64,000 bases of DNA from UKL13-3 sp943369665 (GTDB taxonomy: Bacteria > Bacteroidota > Bacteroidia > UKL13-3): the NCBI GenBank assembly GCA_943369665.1, contig CALRNX020000009.1:103694-167693 (forward strand), written 5' to 3'. The translations under genes and the position numbers were made by a program. Positions 27,472-37,590 of this stretch are shown piece by piece. Numbering within the stretch: the stretch's first letter is position 1; every line of letters starts with the position of its first letter. The notes below the pieces were generated by a model. It saw only the letters and a program-made list of their open reading frames with translations. It had not been told where the DNA came from and did not search any database.

Positions 27472-28704
27472 CTAACCTTTTTCTGCTTCGGATTGTTGTT
27501 TGACCATAAATAGCGTTTGCATCAACGCAAAAAAGGTAACACCTGCCTGCCTGTCTAAATAATTCTCGGTGAGAAAACAGATGCTCATAAAAATTAAAAA
27601 ATAGATATGCAGGTATTGTTTGGAAATAACCGCTGTGTAAAAGCTCAACCCCAAAACACTCACAAAAACCAGCAAACCGATCACACCAAACGAAAGCCAG
27701 TAGTTTAGGTATTCATTATGCGTATTGTAATTATGAATAGCATAAACCTGCGTATTGAATTGATTCAGGCATTCGTTCAGGGAGGCTTGCACATCGCCTG
27801 CGCCCACACCCCACAACCAGTTTTCCTTTACCAACGAAACCGAACAATCGACAATACCCGCGCGAACATTCGTGCCATTATCATTTTTTCCGGAAGGTGC
27901 ACGCATATTCTGCGCATTCATTTCCCGCAAACGATTCTGAATGGGTGGCAGCATCAATAAACTCGCTCCCATTAACAGCGTTAGCCCCAGGTATAACCAA
28001 CGTTTCGGATGATGTCTTACGTGCAATACGATCAATATTAAAACGATCAAGAGGTATGCAACCATGGTAGCACGCGAGGCCGCCATCAAGCCTGCAAATG
28101 CACCAATTAACACAATTAAAATGCGTATCCAGGTTTTCCCGGAATTTGCAAAAGGGTGTTCCAGTAACCGATATAGTTGAATAAACGAAGCAAAGTAAAC
28201 AATAGCACAATAATATGTTGGATGCAAACCGGTATAACGTTCCAACGCAATGCGGTATGCAAATGTAAAGTCAGCTCCTGCAAACCCGATAGGATGCACA
28301 TACCCCAAAAAGATTAATTGGATCCAACCCCAAAACACAATGGCAATAGCGGCCAGAGAAAATAACCCGATTCCATGTTCAATTTGCACAGACGTTGGTC
28401 GTAATATTTTAAACCCAAAATGTAAACCCAACACCAGCAGCACGAGCTTAACAGACATGCTGCGCAAAGCATGGTTCATATCTTCAGTAAAAGGAATAAA
28501 GGGAATAAAGATCAATACCAGCGATGCCAGTAATGTAAAAAACCGCCAATCAAACGTATACGTTTTGTTTTTAAAAACAATACCGATTCCGCTACCCAAC
28601 AATAAGATGGAAACAAGGGAAATCCAATGCAATGGTAAAATTGGAAACAAACAAAGCGCGTAAAAAGCGTTACGATTGACTCGCCTGATGAGGGTGGTTT
28701 CCAT
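27472..28704 (-). CDS. O-antigen ligase/polymerase family membrane protein
   Basis: A 410-residue protein with about ten to twelve membrane helices and one long periplasmic loop between the late helices. The loop carries NVRAGIVDCSVSLVKENWLWGVG-like sequence followed by HNYNTHNEYLNYWLSFG, the pattern of the Wzy_C / WaaL superfamily. It either ligates the glycan to lipid A-core or polymerises it; the sequence alone cannot tell. With an ABC exporter pair downstream in the same cluster, ligation is the more likely role. Its start overlaps the end of the upstream glycosyltransferase gene by 35 bases. Confidence 0.88.
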   Translation of the reverse strand: METTLIRRVNRNAFYALCLFPILPLHWISLVSILLLGSGIGIVFKNKTYTFDWRFFTLLASLVLIFIPFIPFTEDMNHALRSMSVKLVLLVLGLHFGFKILRPTSVQIEHGIGLFSLAAIAIVFWGWIQLIFLGYVHPIGFAGADFTFAYRIALERYTGLHPTYYCAIVYFASFIQLYRLLEHPFANSGKTWIRILIVLIGAFAGLMAASRATMVAYLLIVLILIVLHVRHHPKRWLYLGLTLLMGASLLMLPPIQNRLREMNAQNMRAPSGKNDNGTNVRAGIVDCSVSLVKENWLWGVGAGDVQASLNECLNQFNTQVYAIHNYNTHNEYLNYWLSFGVIGLLVFVSVLGLSFYTAVISKQYLHIYFLIFMSICFLTENYLDRQAGVTFFALMQTLFMVKQQSEAEKG

Positions 28705-29866
28705 ACAATACTTGTTTTACTTGCGCCACAAACTGCTTGTTAAATGTTTTTTCGGAAAATCGTAATGCGTTGGCACGAATAGCTTCCGGAACAAAGTCTC
28801 CTTCTTTTTGTTCAAAAGCACGAATCGTATCGGCTATTTCGGTTGCACTTTGCCGGTTAAAAAACAATCCTGTTTTGCCCGATACAACCGTTTCCAAATA
28901 ACCACCCTTTTCGTAGGCAATAATCGGTGTTCCACAACTTTGTGCCTCTACGGTAGTTATTCCAAAGTCTTCTTCGGCAGCTAAAATAAAAGCTTTCGCC
29001 TCTTGAATATATTTAACCATCCTGTCTTTAGGCTGGTAGCCCAACATCACCACATTATCTCCTGCGTATTTTGCTACTTTTTGCCGCTCCGGACCATCGC
29101 CAATAATATACAACTTTTTATCGGGCATGTTTTTAAATGCCTCTGCAATCACATCCACATTTTTGTAAGGAACCAATCTTCCTGCGGTTACATAAAAATC
29201 TTTACGCGGTTGGTTATTCAATGCAAATGAAGTTGTATCAACCGGGGGATAAACTACTACAGAGTCTCTTCCATAAATACGTTTGATCCGCTCTGCAACA
29301 AAATGCGAATTGGCTAAAAAATAATCCACATTGGGTGTTTTTTCAAGGTCCCATTTGCGCAATGAAGCCAGCACATATTTGATAAAAAACTTAAACGGAC
29401 GTAAAAAAGGATTGAGGTGTTTTAAATATTCGTCCTGCAGATCCCATGCATAGCGTATAGGTGTATGACAGTAACAAATATGTACCTGGCCCGGCCGTTT
29501 TTTAACATTCTTGGAAACTGCTGCCGAGGAGCTCACGATCACGTCAAACTCCGACAGGTCAAAAGAGTTGATTGCCGACTTGAAAAAAGGAAGGTAATTG
29601 CGGTAAAATGTTTTGGCAAATGGAAAGTGTTGAATAAAACTCGTGTTTACTTTTCGTCCGTTCAGCAAATATTGCCGATCCGTTAAATTTAAAAAATCAA
29701 TCAGGCTGAACACTTCAATTTTATCCACCTCAATTTTTTCCCAGTCACTTGTAAGAGGGCTGTCCTTATGGTAGCTTTTATCCTTAAAGCTATTCAGAAT
29801 AGCGCGCATCACCTTCTCGCCACCGGCACTCACACTATACCAATCATGTATCAAGGCTACTTTCAT
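28670..29866 (-). CDS. GT4-type glycosyltransferase
   Basis: A 398-residue GT-B enzyme from the ATG at 29866 (MKVALIHDWYSVSAGGEKV); a TTG three codons upstream is unlikely. The donor-side domain begins with YVTAGRLVPYKNVDVIAEAF and contains the E-x7-E motif in AEEDFGITTVEAQSCG. It should transfer a sugar from a nucleotide donor to a polysaccharide intermediate in the cytoplasm. It overlaps the ligase-like gene and follows another GT4 gene by 11 bases, so the three are one transcription unit. Confidence 0.92.
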   Translation of the reverse strand: MKVALIHDWYSVSAGGEKVMRAILNSFKDKSYHKDSPLTSDWEKIEVDKIEVFSLIDFLNLTDRQYLLNGRKVNTSFIQHFPFAKTFYRNYLPFFKSAINSFDLSEFDVIVSSSAAVSKNVKKRPGQVHICYCHTPIRYAWDLQDEYLKHLNPFLRPFKFFIKYVLASLRKWDLEKTPNVDYFLANSHFVAERIKRIYGRDSVVVYPPVDTTSFALNNQPRKDFYVTAGRLVPYKNVDVIAEAFKNMPDKKLYIIGDGPERQKVAKYAGDNVVMLGYQPKDRMVKYIQEAKAFILAAEEDFGITTVEAQSCGTPIIAYEKGGYLETVVSGKTGLFFNRQSATEIADTIRAFEQKEGDFVPEAIRANALRFSEKTFNKQFVAQVKQVLYGNHPHQASQS

Positions 29867-29877
29867 GTACTCCAAAC

Positions 29878-30918
29878 CTACATATTTTCAGTTGTTTCTC
29901 TAAGCATTTTTATCAACGAGCGCGCAGAGGCTTCGTAATGATATTGTTCCATCAATTTTCCGGTACTTGTTGCAATAGGCGGATGCGTAATTGCCGTTTT
30001 TAGATCGTCTGCGGCCTGAGCTACATTTACAGCCGAGGTGAAAGATGCTACTTCCGCAAAACACTCCTTGTAAACAGCAATATTTGATAACAAAACAGGA
30101 CAACCACAATACAATGCTTCCAGTACAGGGATCCCAAAACCTTCATCGAGCGAAAGTGAAACAAACAATTTTGCTTCGTAATACAAACGGTACATTTCAT
30201 TATTGGGTATGTATCCTGTGTAAAGGATCCGACTATCCTGTTGTACCTCCTTTTGTGCAAATACATCATTCTTTGCCCCTACAATCACCAATTCATATTC
30301 GGGCAAATTGCTTTGCAAAAAAGCTGCGATTAACGTATTTAAATTTTTGCGTGGATTGATAGACGAAACCGTAAGAATGATGCTTCTTTTGGGCAGATCG
30401 GGCTTTTCATAATGAAGCAACTCATACGGAATCCCATTGTACAACAAGCCTATATCTTCCTTTGGTAGCCCAAAGGTTTTGGCAAGTTGTTGTTGAACCG
30501 TTTTGCTTACCGTAAACACTTTTCGACTGCGTTTTACAATGCGTGGAATTAAAAACCGGTATACCCGGGCAAAACTTTTTGAGAACCATTCGGGGTGATG
30601 CATGAATGCCAGGTCGTGAATGGTGACCCATTGGTTTTTGTATAATAAAGGAGCCGTATTGCAAAAGTTTAACAATAACGGGGTTCCATGCTTTTTCAAA
30701 AAACCGGGTAATTCAATTTGTTCCCAAATATATCCTTTGTTTTGTCCTACTTCTTTAAACTCGAGGTGTGATAAGGCTTGCGGAATGATCGTATCCTTGG
30801 GGACAACCACTACAAATTCCAGCGTGCTATGTTGCAAATACCGGCATATTTCGAAAGCGAACTGCTGCACTCCGGTAATCTGTTGGGTTAAAAAGCGGCC
30901 GTTGATATATACTTTCAA
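29878..30918 (-). CDS. GT4-type glycosyltransferase
   Basis: A 346-residue GT-B glycosyltransferase. It starts with the typical MKVYINGRFLTQQITGVQQF; the start codon is TTG at 30918 and no better in-frame start is visible upstream. The C-terminal half has ILTVSSINPRKNLNTLIAAF and the E-x7-E motif in LDEGFGIPVLEALYCG, as in mannosyltransferases of the WbaZ/WcaI-like group. It heads the minus-strand run of the polysaccharide cluster and is divergent from the GT2 gene at 31008. Confidence 0.92.
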   Translation of the reverse strand: MKVYINGRFLTQQITGVQQFAFEICRYLQHSTLEFVVVVPKDTIIPQALSHLEFKEVGQNKGYIWEQIELPGFLKKHGTPLLLNFCNTAPLLYKNQWVTIHDLAFMHHPEWFSKSFARVYRFLIPRIVKRSRKVFTVSKTVQQQLAKTFGLPKEDIGLLYNGIPYELLHYEKPDLPKRSIILTVSSINPRKNLNTLIAAFLQSNLPEYELVIVGAKNDVFAQKEVQQDSRILYTGYIPNNEMYRLYYEAKLFVSLSLDEGFGIPVLEALYCGCPVLLSNIAVYKECFAEVASFTSAVNVAQAADDLKTAITHPPIATSTGKLMEQYHYEASARSLIKMLRETTENM

Positions 30919-31007
30919 AATAGTTGCTGGTTGACTGAAACAAAAGTAAGGGGAAGCCTGTTTACTTTCTCATTTTTTCGAAAATAAACGTGCATATTCG
31001 CAGGGTA

Positions 31008-32792
31008 ATGGACGTAAACATACTTCGTTTTAAGTTAAACAAGCTGATCGGCATATACCAAAAACAGGGTGTGCGCTACGCTTTTACTTTTTTATGGGGC
31101 AAACTGAAAAAGAAAATTAACAACAAACTGTTTTACAAGAGCTTTTTAGAAGCCAATACTTTTACAGAAGCCGACCGAAAAAAAGCAGAAGCCGATATCT
31201 TAACATTTACCCATAAGCCTGTATTTTCAATCATTATGCCGGTGTACAATGTTGATGAAATATGGTTGGCTAAAGCGATCGAGTCGGTTCAAAACCAAGT
31301 ATATCCGCACTGGGAATTATGCATGGCAGATGATGCTTCGCCCAAACCCCATATTAAACCTTTGCTACAAAAATACGCTGCGGGCGATCCTCGTATTAAG
31401 GTTGTTTACCGCGAACAAAGTGGTAATATTTCGGCAGCCAGCAATAGTGCACTTACTTTGGCAACCGGACAATACATTGCCTTGCTCGACAATGATGATG
31501 AAATTACACCAAACGCATTGTATGAAAATGCCAGACTCATCAATGCTCACCCCGATGCGGATATTGTGTACAGCGATGAAGATAAAATAGATGCCCAGAA
31601 TACTCATTTTGATGCTTGGTTCAAACCCGACTGGTCACCCGAGTATTTATTATCACACATGTACGTTTGTCATTTTTCGGTATACCGCAAAAGCCTTGTA
31701 GATGCAGTCGGGGGATTCAGAAGCGCTTTGGATGGTGCTCAGGATTATGATCTGTGTTTGCGCATCTGCCAACAAACCAAAGCCATTTACCATATACCTA
31801 AAATATTATACCACTGGCGCACGATTGCTTCCTCAACAGCGAGTAATCCGTTGGCAAAAGAATACGCTTATGAGGCCGGAAGAAAAGCCGTTGAAGAGCA
31901 TATCATCAAAACCCAAGGAAAAGGCAGTGTTTCCTTTACCGATTATTATGGTGTGTACAAAGTGAACCATGTGTTGCAGGGTAATCCATTGGTAAGCATT
32001 GTTATTCCAAGTGCGGGAAAAAGCACCAGCATCAGGGGAAAACAGGTTTGCTTGCTGGAAAATTGCCTGAACAGCATTCACCATAAAAGCTCGTATAAAA
32101 ATATTGAGATTATTGTAGTGGATGGAAATGATATTAACGAAACCATTGTTTCCAATTGCCAAAAACTAGGTGCTGCATTCGTACACTGTTCCGATGCGTT
32201 TAATTTTTCACAACGCATTAATTTAGGAGTGCAGGCATCGAAAGGTGAATACATTTTAATGTTGAATGACGATATAGAGATCATCACTCCTGATTGGATC
32301 GAACAATTGCTTGGCTTTGCACAACAACCCCAAATTGGAGCTGTGGGTGCAAAGTTGCTAACAGAAGATGAACAGGTACAGCATGCAGGAATCATATTAG
32401 TTGACGGTTCTCCCGGACATATTTATTATGCTATTCCCAATGTCGGACAAGGATATTTTAATGCCTTGTGTTCATATAAAAACTATTTGGCCGTGACAGG
32501 TGCCTGCTTAATGGTAAGTCGTGCCAAGTTTGATGAAGTAAAGCACATGGATGAATATTTCCCTGTAAACTACAACGATGTAGATTTTTGCCTTAAGCTT
32601 CATGAAAAGGGATATCGTAATGTGTATTCATCACATGTGGTATTGTATCATTATGAGTCTGTTTCGCGTGGCAAAGGATTTAAAGTTGAAGAACTCCAAA
32701 AATTTGTAACCAAATGGGAACACTATCAACCCGCACAAGTTGATCCATATTACAACCCAACTTTGGTTAAATATCCGGCATTGTTGCAATAG
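31008..32792 (+). CDS. Two-domain GT2 glycosyltransferase
   Basis: From the ATG at 31008 the protein is 594 residues; an upstream GTG at 30990 is less convincing. It carries two GT-A (family 2) domains. The first starts near residue 72 (FSIIMPVYNVDEIW) with the metal site in LLDNDDEITP and a DEDK segment. The second starts near 328 (LVSIVIPSAGKS) with MLNDDIEIITPDW and a NDVDFCLKLHEKGY motif. An N-terminal helical stretch of about 60 residues precedes them. It probably adds two successive or alternating sugars (rhamnosyl/galactosyl type) to the polysaccharide. It is the first of four co-directional genes that include the ABC exporter. Confidence 0.92.
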   Translation: MDVNILRFKLNKLIGIYQKQGVRYAFTFLWGKLKKKINNKLFYKSFLEANTFTEADRKKAEADILTFTHKPVFSIIMPVYNVDEIWLAKAIESVQNQVYPHWELCMADDASPKPHIKPLLQKYAAGDPRIKVVYREQSGNISAASNSALTLATGQYIALLDNDDEITPNALYENARLINAHPDADIVYSDEDKIDAQNTHFDAWFKPDWSPEYLLSHMYVCHFSVYRKSLVDAVGGFRSALDGAQDYDLCLRICQQTKAIYHIPKILYHWRTIASSTASNPLAKEYAYEAGRKAVEEHIIKTQGKGSVSFTDYYGVYKVNHVLQGNPLVSIVIPSAGKSTSIRGKQVCLLENCLNSIHHKSSYKNIEIIVVDGNDINETIVSNCQKLGAAFVHCSDAFNFSQRINLGVQASKGEYILMLNDDIEIITPDWIEQLLGFAQQPQIGAVGAKLLTEDEQVQHAGIILVDGSPGHIYYAIPNVGQGYFNALCSYKNYLAVTGACLMVSRAKFDEVKHMDEYFPVNYNDVDFCLKLHEKGYRNVYSSHVVLYHYESVSRGKGFKVEELQKFVTKWEHYQPAQVDPYYNPTLVKYPALLQ

Positions 32793-32828
32793 TTTAAATT
32801 GTTTAGGTTTGCATTTCACACAGCATAT

Positions 32829-33596
32829 ATGATTCTATTTAAAATACAAAATCTCAATCACTTAGTTTATACCATTGCCCTCAAAAACATCAAGGTAAAA
32901 TATAAGAACTCTATTTTGGGTTTTGTGTGGAGCATGTTGCATCCCTTGGCTTACCTGGTCATTTTTGTATTTGTATTTAGCCATGCTTTTTCTGCCGTTC
33001 CCCGTTATCCTTTGTATGCTTTAACCGGTTTGGTTTTCTGGACATACTTTAATAACTCCATGAATCAAATTATCGGCTCTATTATTAACAACGCAAGCAT
33101 CATTAAAACCATTGCCTTGCCTAATATCCTGTTTCCGCTCAGTGCAGCGTTTGGCGAGGTCGTTACGACACTTCTGTCATTGGTTCCATTCTTTGGCTTA
33201 ATGCTTTTTTTCGGATTGCAAATCGGGTGGATCACACTCCTTATTTTTCCGGCCATTATCGTGTTTAGTTTATTCACGTTTGGTGTGGGTACCTTCTTAG
33301 CAACATTCAATGTGTATTTCAGAGACGTAGGCATTTTATGGAATACGCTTTCTCCCGCATTGTTTTATTTTACACCCATAGCGTTTATGTCCGATTTTAT
33401 TCCACCACAATATATGGTGTATGTAAAGCTTAATCCTTTGTATCACTACATGGAATTGATGCGCGATATTTTATTTTACAATCAGTTTCCATCAAGCACA
33501 ACTTTACTGATCACAATCGGATTGGCTTTGGGAGTGTTTGCTTTGGGAGTGTTTGTTTTCAACAGGTATAAAAGAGGCTTTGTCTCTAATTTATAA
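32829..33596 (+). CDS. ABC-2 type polysaccharide export permease (Wzm/TagG-like)
   Basis: A 255-residue inner-membrane permease, taking the ATG at 32829; the longer frame would begin with TTG. It has six predicted helices. KNIKVKYKNSILGFVWSMLHPL near the start is the family's amphipathic entry segment, and FRDVGILWNTLSPALFYFTPIAF lies near the end. With the following ATPase it should flip a completed, lipid-linked polysaccharide to the periplasm. The ATPase starts eight bases after this gene. Confidence 0.92.
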   Translation: MILFKIQNLNHLVYTIALKNIKVKYKNSILGFVWSMLHPLAYLVIFVFVFSHAFSAVPRYPLYALTGLVFWTYFNNSMNQIIGSIINNASIIKTIALPNILFPLSAAFGEVVTTLLSLVPFFGLMLFFGLQIGWITLLIFPAIIVFSLFTFGVGTFLATFNVYFRDVGILWNTLSPALFYFTPIAFMSDFIPPQYMVYVKLNPLYHYMELMRDILFYNQFPSSTTLLITIGLALGVFALGVFVFNRYKRGFVSNL

Positions 33597-33604
33597 TATT
33601 CAGT

Positions 33605-34345
33605 ATGTCGGCACAAAGTGTTATATCAATAAAAGATCTGCATGTTAATTTTTGGATCAGCGGATCAGGGATCAACTCGTTTAAAGATGTGGTCATGTCG
33701 CTCGGACGGCAAAAGGCATTGGAAAAAAAACAAGTTCTGAAAGGGCTTAACCTCGAAATATCCAAAGGTGAGTGTTTTGCGTTGATGGGAAAAAATGGTT
33801 CGGGAAAAAGTACTTTGTTGCGAACCCTTGCCGGTATTATTACACCCGAAAGCGGCACCATCGACATTAAAGGAAGCGTGGCTCCGTTGCTTACCATTGG
33901 TGCAGGACTGGAGTACGAACTTTCGGGTTACGAAAACATCAAAATTGTGGGTACGCTTATTGGCATGCGTGGCCAAGAACTCAAAGATTCTGTAGAAGTG
34001 ATCAAGAACTTTTCAGAACTTTCGCACAACGACCTGAACATGCAAATTAAACGCTACTCAGCAGGTATGATGGCTCGTTTGGCATTTAGTATTTCTGTAT
34101 GCCGCATCCCAGATATTCTAATTGTAGATGAAGCTCTATCGGTAGGCGACCAGGGATTCCAGGTAAAATGTGCCGAACGTATCAATGAAATGAAAGCAGC
34201 CGGAACAACCATCATTTATGTCTCACACAGCCTTGCCGAACTCAAACGCATTTGTACCCGCGGTGCTTGTTTGGAAAACGGACAGATAGCGAAAATCGGA
34301 CCGATAGATGAAGTGGGAGAATACTACAATCAATCGTTTAATTAA
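33605..34345 (+). CDS. ABC transporter ATPase for polysaccharide export (Wzt/TagH-like, short form)
   Basis: A 246-residue ATPase with Walker A GKNGSGKST (62-70), signature YSAGMMARL (151-159), Walker B ILIVDE (171-176) and switch H208. The N-terminal ISIKDLHVNFWISGSGINSFKD is typical of the polysaccharide-exporter subgroup. It lacks the C-terminal carbohydrate-binding domain found in Wzt proteins that recognise a terminal modification, so export is probably not coupled to end-capping through this subunit. It pairs with the permease just upstream. Confidence 0.93.
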   Translation: MSAQSVISIKDLHVNFWISGSGINSFKDVVMSLGRQKALEKKQVLKGLNLEISKGECFALMGKNGSGKSTLLRTLAGIITPESGTIDIKGSVAPLLTIGAGLEYELSGYENIKIVGTLIGMRGQELKDSVEVIKNFSELSHNDLNMQIKRYSAGMMARLAFSISVCRIPDILIVDEALSVGDQGFQVKCAERINEMKAAGTTIIYVSHSLAELKRICTRGACLENGQIAKIGPIDEVGEYYNQSFN

Positions 34346-34353
34346 TATCAGGT

Positions 34354-35448
34354 GTGGCTTTATTCAACCGACTTAAAACCATTATCGGAAACGATGCCAC
34401 ATTTGTAACGGCTATTTCGCGGTTGATCTTCTATATAAAAGTTTCCAACCCGCTGAAAAAAATTTACCGGAAACTTTTTTCATCACCCAATATTTCAGAA
34501 ATATTTACACCTCGTTTTGCGAATGAACAAGAGCAAAGACTTTGGAACATTATTGTTCAAACCAAAGAAGAAAAAAAGGCAGAAACAGAGGCATATATTA
34601 TAGAGCAACAAATAAGAGCAGCGTTTTTGCCAAAGCCAAATGGAGGATTTTACTTTCAATACAAACCTTTCGAAAATCCCTTGGTGAGCATTATCATTCC
34701 CACCAAAAACAAATCGGAGTTGGTGAAACAATGCATTGATTCAATCGCACAAAAAACGACTTATCCGCATTTCGAAATTCTATTAATCGATAATCGGAGC
34801 GATGAACAAGCACTTGTTGAATTGATTGAAAACTATAAACACCAAACACAATTTGCCTTCAAACATATTCCGGCTGATATCGAATTCAACTTTTCGGCAT
34901 TGATGAACATGGGTGCACAACAAGCTTCCGGAGATTACCTTATCCTGTTGAACAACGACACAGAGATCATCACTCCACAATGGATTGATTACATGCTTGG
35001 TTTTGCACAACAAAAAAAGGTGGGGGCCGTAGGGTGTAAATTGTTGTATCCCAACCAAACCATTCAACATGCCGGTGTTGTGTTGGATAATGAAGTTATC
35101 TCAAAACACGTCAATGTTGGAGCCGGCAGGTTTGACGAAAAAATTGCTGCCATTCAATTATATCCAGCTCTTACCGCTGCTTGTTTAATGGTAAGCAAAC
35201 AAAAGCTGATGAGCGTAGGCGGTTTTGACGAACAGTTTAAAGTAGAGTATAATGATATTGATGTATGTCTTGCTCTTTTAACCAACGGATACCACAATGT
35301 GTACTTACCACAAGTGGAAATTTTTCATTATGAATCGGCTTCGCGCAGACATCCTTTTTCCGATAAGCAGAACTACGAAAAACATTTGGCTGAAAGTCTG
35401 TTAATGAAGCAAAAATGGCACTCGTTATTTTCTGCTCAACGAAAATAA
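34354..35448 (+). CDS. GT2 glycosyltransferase
   Basis: A 364-residue protein with one GT-A domain from about residue 108 (PLVSIIIPTKNKSELVKQCIDS), the metal site in LLNNDTEIITPQW near 198, and a NDIDVCLALLTNGYHNVYLP segment. This domain closely parallels the second domain of the enzyme at 31008, suggesting a shared origin. The start codon appears to be GTG at 34354, eight bases after the ATPase stop; no ATG is available before the domain. The last 13 bases overlap the converging gene at 35436. Confidence 0.9.
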   Translation: MALFNRLKTIIGNDATFVTAISRLIFYIKVSNPLKKIYRKLFSSPNISEIFTPRFANEQEQRLWNIIVQTKEEKKAETEAYIIEQQIRAAFLPKPNGGFYFQYKPFENPLVSIIIPTKNKSELVKQCIDSIAQKTTYPHFEILLIDNRSDEQALVELIENYKHQTQFAFKHIPADIEFNFSALMNMGAQQASGDYLILLNNDTEIITPQWIDYMLGFAQQKKVGAVGCKLLYPNQTIQHAGVVLDNEVISKHVNVGAGRFDEKIAAIQLYPALTAACLMVSKQKLMSVGGFDEQFKVEYNDIDVCLALLTNGYHNVYLPQVEIFHYESASRRHPFSDKQNYEKHLAESLLMKQKWHSLFSAQRK

Positions 35449-37505
35449 TGGAGATACCTTCTAACGTGAGCCATGATGCGTATTTTGTAAAAATTCTTCC
35501 ATGTAATAAACTCTTCTACAAACTTATCACCTTTCACAAAGATGATCGAAAAAGGAACAACATCTCCGTTCATTCCGAGTATTTGCAAATCGGCTTTAAA
35601 GCCCAATTTTTTGTTTGTTGAGTTAAACTTACGCTGAATATCTCTTCGCTTGTCGAACGCCAGTTTAAAATAATAGATCTGATTATTACTTGATATCTTC
35701 AAGTATACTTTGTCGAAGTTTTCTTTTTTATCAATTACTGCCCAACCATAAATAGACAAACAATTAAATCCATATATCAACAGATCAATATGCGTTTTTA
35801 CCCTTGACTCATCAAAAGGTTTCATCGTTTTGAGGTGATCGATCGCTTCTTCGAGGTCATTTTTTTCCGAAAGGTAATTGTGGGTATACGTGGCCAATAC
35901 ATAATTGCGGGTGGAAAGCAATTGGCTTAAACGTGTTTTATACAATTTAGGATGAGACGGAACACGGTACAAACTCGTTACTTTATCAAGGTATCCAATA
36001 TTGGAATCTTGTACATATTTTAACCACAGAGCCCAATCTTCAAGGTAATCAATGGTTTCATCAAATCCTCCCAACGTATCAAAAAGTTGCTTCTTAAACA
36101 ATACCGACTGAATCGGAAATAAATTATTGTTTAACAACTCTTCTTTATCGGCAGGGTAATCGTGTCGTACTTCATAGTCCAACTCCGTGTAGCGATAAGG
36201 GTCGGTGCTTTGTGTATCTGTTGGAACACAAAATGCAGGAACGTGCAGCATATCATATTTTCCTCTTTGCAGCTCTGCCATCATCGATTCAACATGGTCG
36301 GCATACACCAGGTCATCATCATCCAAAAAACACAAATACTCGCCTGTGGCTTTGCTCATAGCAAGGTTTCCCGCAACACTTCTTCCTTTATTGATACCCG
36401 TAGAATGATACTGAATATTGCCCAATGGTTTGTACTGATCGATAATGGCCTGGGCTGTATTTTGTCCATCCTCAACCACCACGATCTCAATATTGGGATA
36501 TGTTTGGTTTAACAAACTTCGAAGCGCTTCTTCGAGTACCAATGGCCGCTTATGCGTGCGCACCACAACCGATACCTTAGGCAATGAAGCAAAATCCCAC
36601 CACGGAACATTTTTATAAAACGCTCCTTTGCGAATGGTTTCATAATCCAATCCCAAAAAGGTGGGTTTAAACGTTCTTCTCTCTTTAGGTCGCTTCGCCC
36701 TGAAAGCCATCCCTCGTGAGAAAGATTTTTTGAACAATTCTGTTATGCGCTCCTTTTGATCAGGAAAAACCGGATTGGGGCTATTCTTCACACTCCGGAT
36801 GATCAAATAACCGTTTTTAATATCATTCCATGTTCCATACTTAAACCTCAACATGAGATTATTGTACAAGCTGTAATAAAACTGTGTTGGTTTTACCTCC
36901 TCTACATCGGCATAAGAATAATGATATACTACGCTTCTTGGACAATATTGAATTTGGTAACCGGCTCTGCGAATATTCCAACTCAGATCTACATCTTCGG
37001 CATACATAAACAACATGTCATCAAATCCTCCGACTTGCTCAAACACATCTCGCCTTACCACCAATGCCGCTGCACTTGCCCAGCTTACATATTGCGTTAC
37101 CGGGTTGTATATTTTAGGGTGCTCATATGGAAATTGCCGCATTTCCCAAGCTCCTACATCTGCTGCCGATTTTTCAACCGACTTTTTCATTTCCAGCAAT
37201 GCTGTTGGTGTTATTTCGGTGTCTATGTTTAAAAAGAAAACATACGGTGAATTACTGAGCTTTACCCCCTGATTATTGGCAGTACCAAACCCAACATTAT
37301 TTGCATTGGGAACAAACTGAAATGACCCCAGCTTGGCAATAAGCGAATGGCGATGAAGCGCATCTCCGTATTGAACAGCCGGAGCATTATCCAATAAGAT
37401 CAGGTTTATATCCTTAAGCTCATACTCACTGCGTTCAATAGCATCAAGGTATCCCTTGATCCACTGTTCAGAATGGTATAAAATAGTAATAATATCAATT
37501 TTCAT
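35436..37505 (-). CDS. Two-domain GT2 glycosyltransferase
   Basis: A 689-residue protein with two different GT-A domains. The first (1-230) is rhamnosyltransferase-like: IITILYHSEQWIKGYLDAI, NNVGFGTANNQG, FLNIDTEITP and the acidic YAEDVDLSWNIRRAGY. The second starts near 310 (VSVVVRTHKRPLVLEEAL) with FLDDDDLVYADH and a later DYLEDWALWLKY. About 170 C-terminal residues form no domain I recognise. It runs opposite to the exporter genes and meets the GT2 gene at 34354 tail to tail with a 13-base overlap. Confidence 0.9.
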   Translation of the reverse strand: MKIDIITILYHSEQWIKGYLDAIERSEYELKDINLILLDNAPAVQYGDALHRHSLIAKLGSFQFVPNANNVGFGTANNQGVKLSNSPYVFFLNIDTEITPTALLEMKKSVEKSAADVGAWEMRQFPYEHPKIYNPVTQYVSWASAAALVVRRDVFEQVGGFDDMLFMYAEDVDLSWNIRRAGYQIQYCPRSVVYHYSYADVEEVKPTQFYYSLYNNLMLRFKYGTWNDIKNGYLIIRSVKNSPNPVFPDQKERITELFKKSFSRGMAFRAKRPKERRTFKPTFLGLDYETIRKGAFYKNVPWWDFASLPKVSVVVRTHKRPLVLEEALRSLLNQTYPNIEIVVVEDGQNTAQAIIDQYKPLGNIQYHSTGINKGRSVAGNLAMSKATGEYLCFLDDDDLVYADHVESMMAELQRGKYDMLHVPAFCVPTDTQSTDPYRYTELDYEVRHDYPADKEELLNNNLFPIQSVLFKKQLFDTLGGFDETIDYLEDWALWLKYVQDSNIGYLDKVTSLYRVPSHPKLYKTRLSQLLSTRNYVLATYTHNYLSEKNDLEEAIDHLKTMKPFDESRVKTHIDLLIYGFNCLSIYGWAVIDKKENFDKVYLKISSNNQIYYFKLAFDKRRDIQRKFNSTNKKLGFKADLQILGMNGDVVPFSIIFVKGDKFVEEFITWKNFYKIRIMAHVRRYLHYFR

Positions 37506-37590
37506 GAGTAGAGTTCGTTTAGCTTCTCTTTCGTTGGTTGTTGCAATATAACCGTTATAACCTCATCTATGCACAAATGCATGAATGCAA

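Noticed and set aside
35415..35621. Small plus-strand frame after the GT2 gene
   Set aside because: It lies antisense to the C-terminal part of the 689-residue GT2 gene, with no recognisable sequence.
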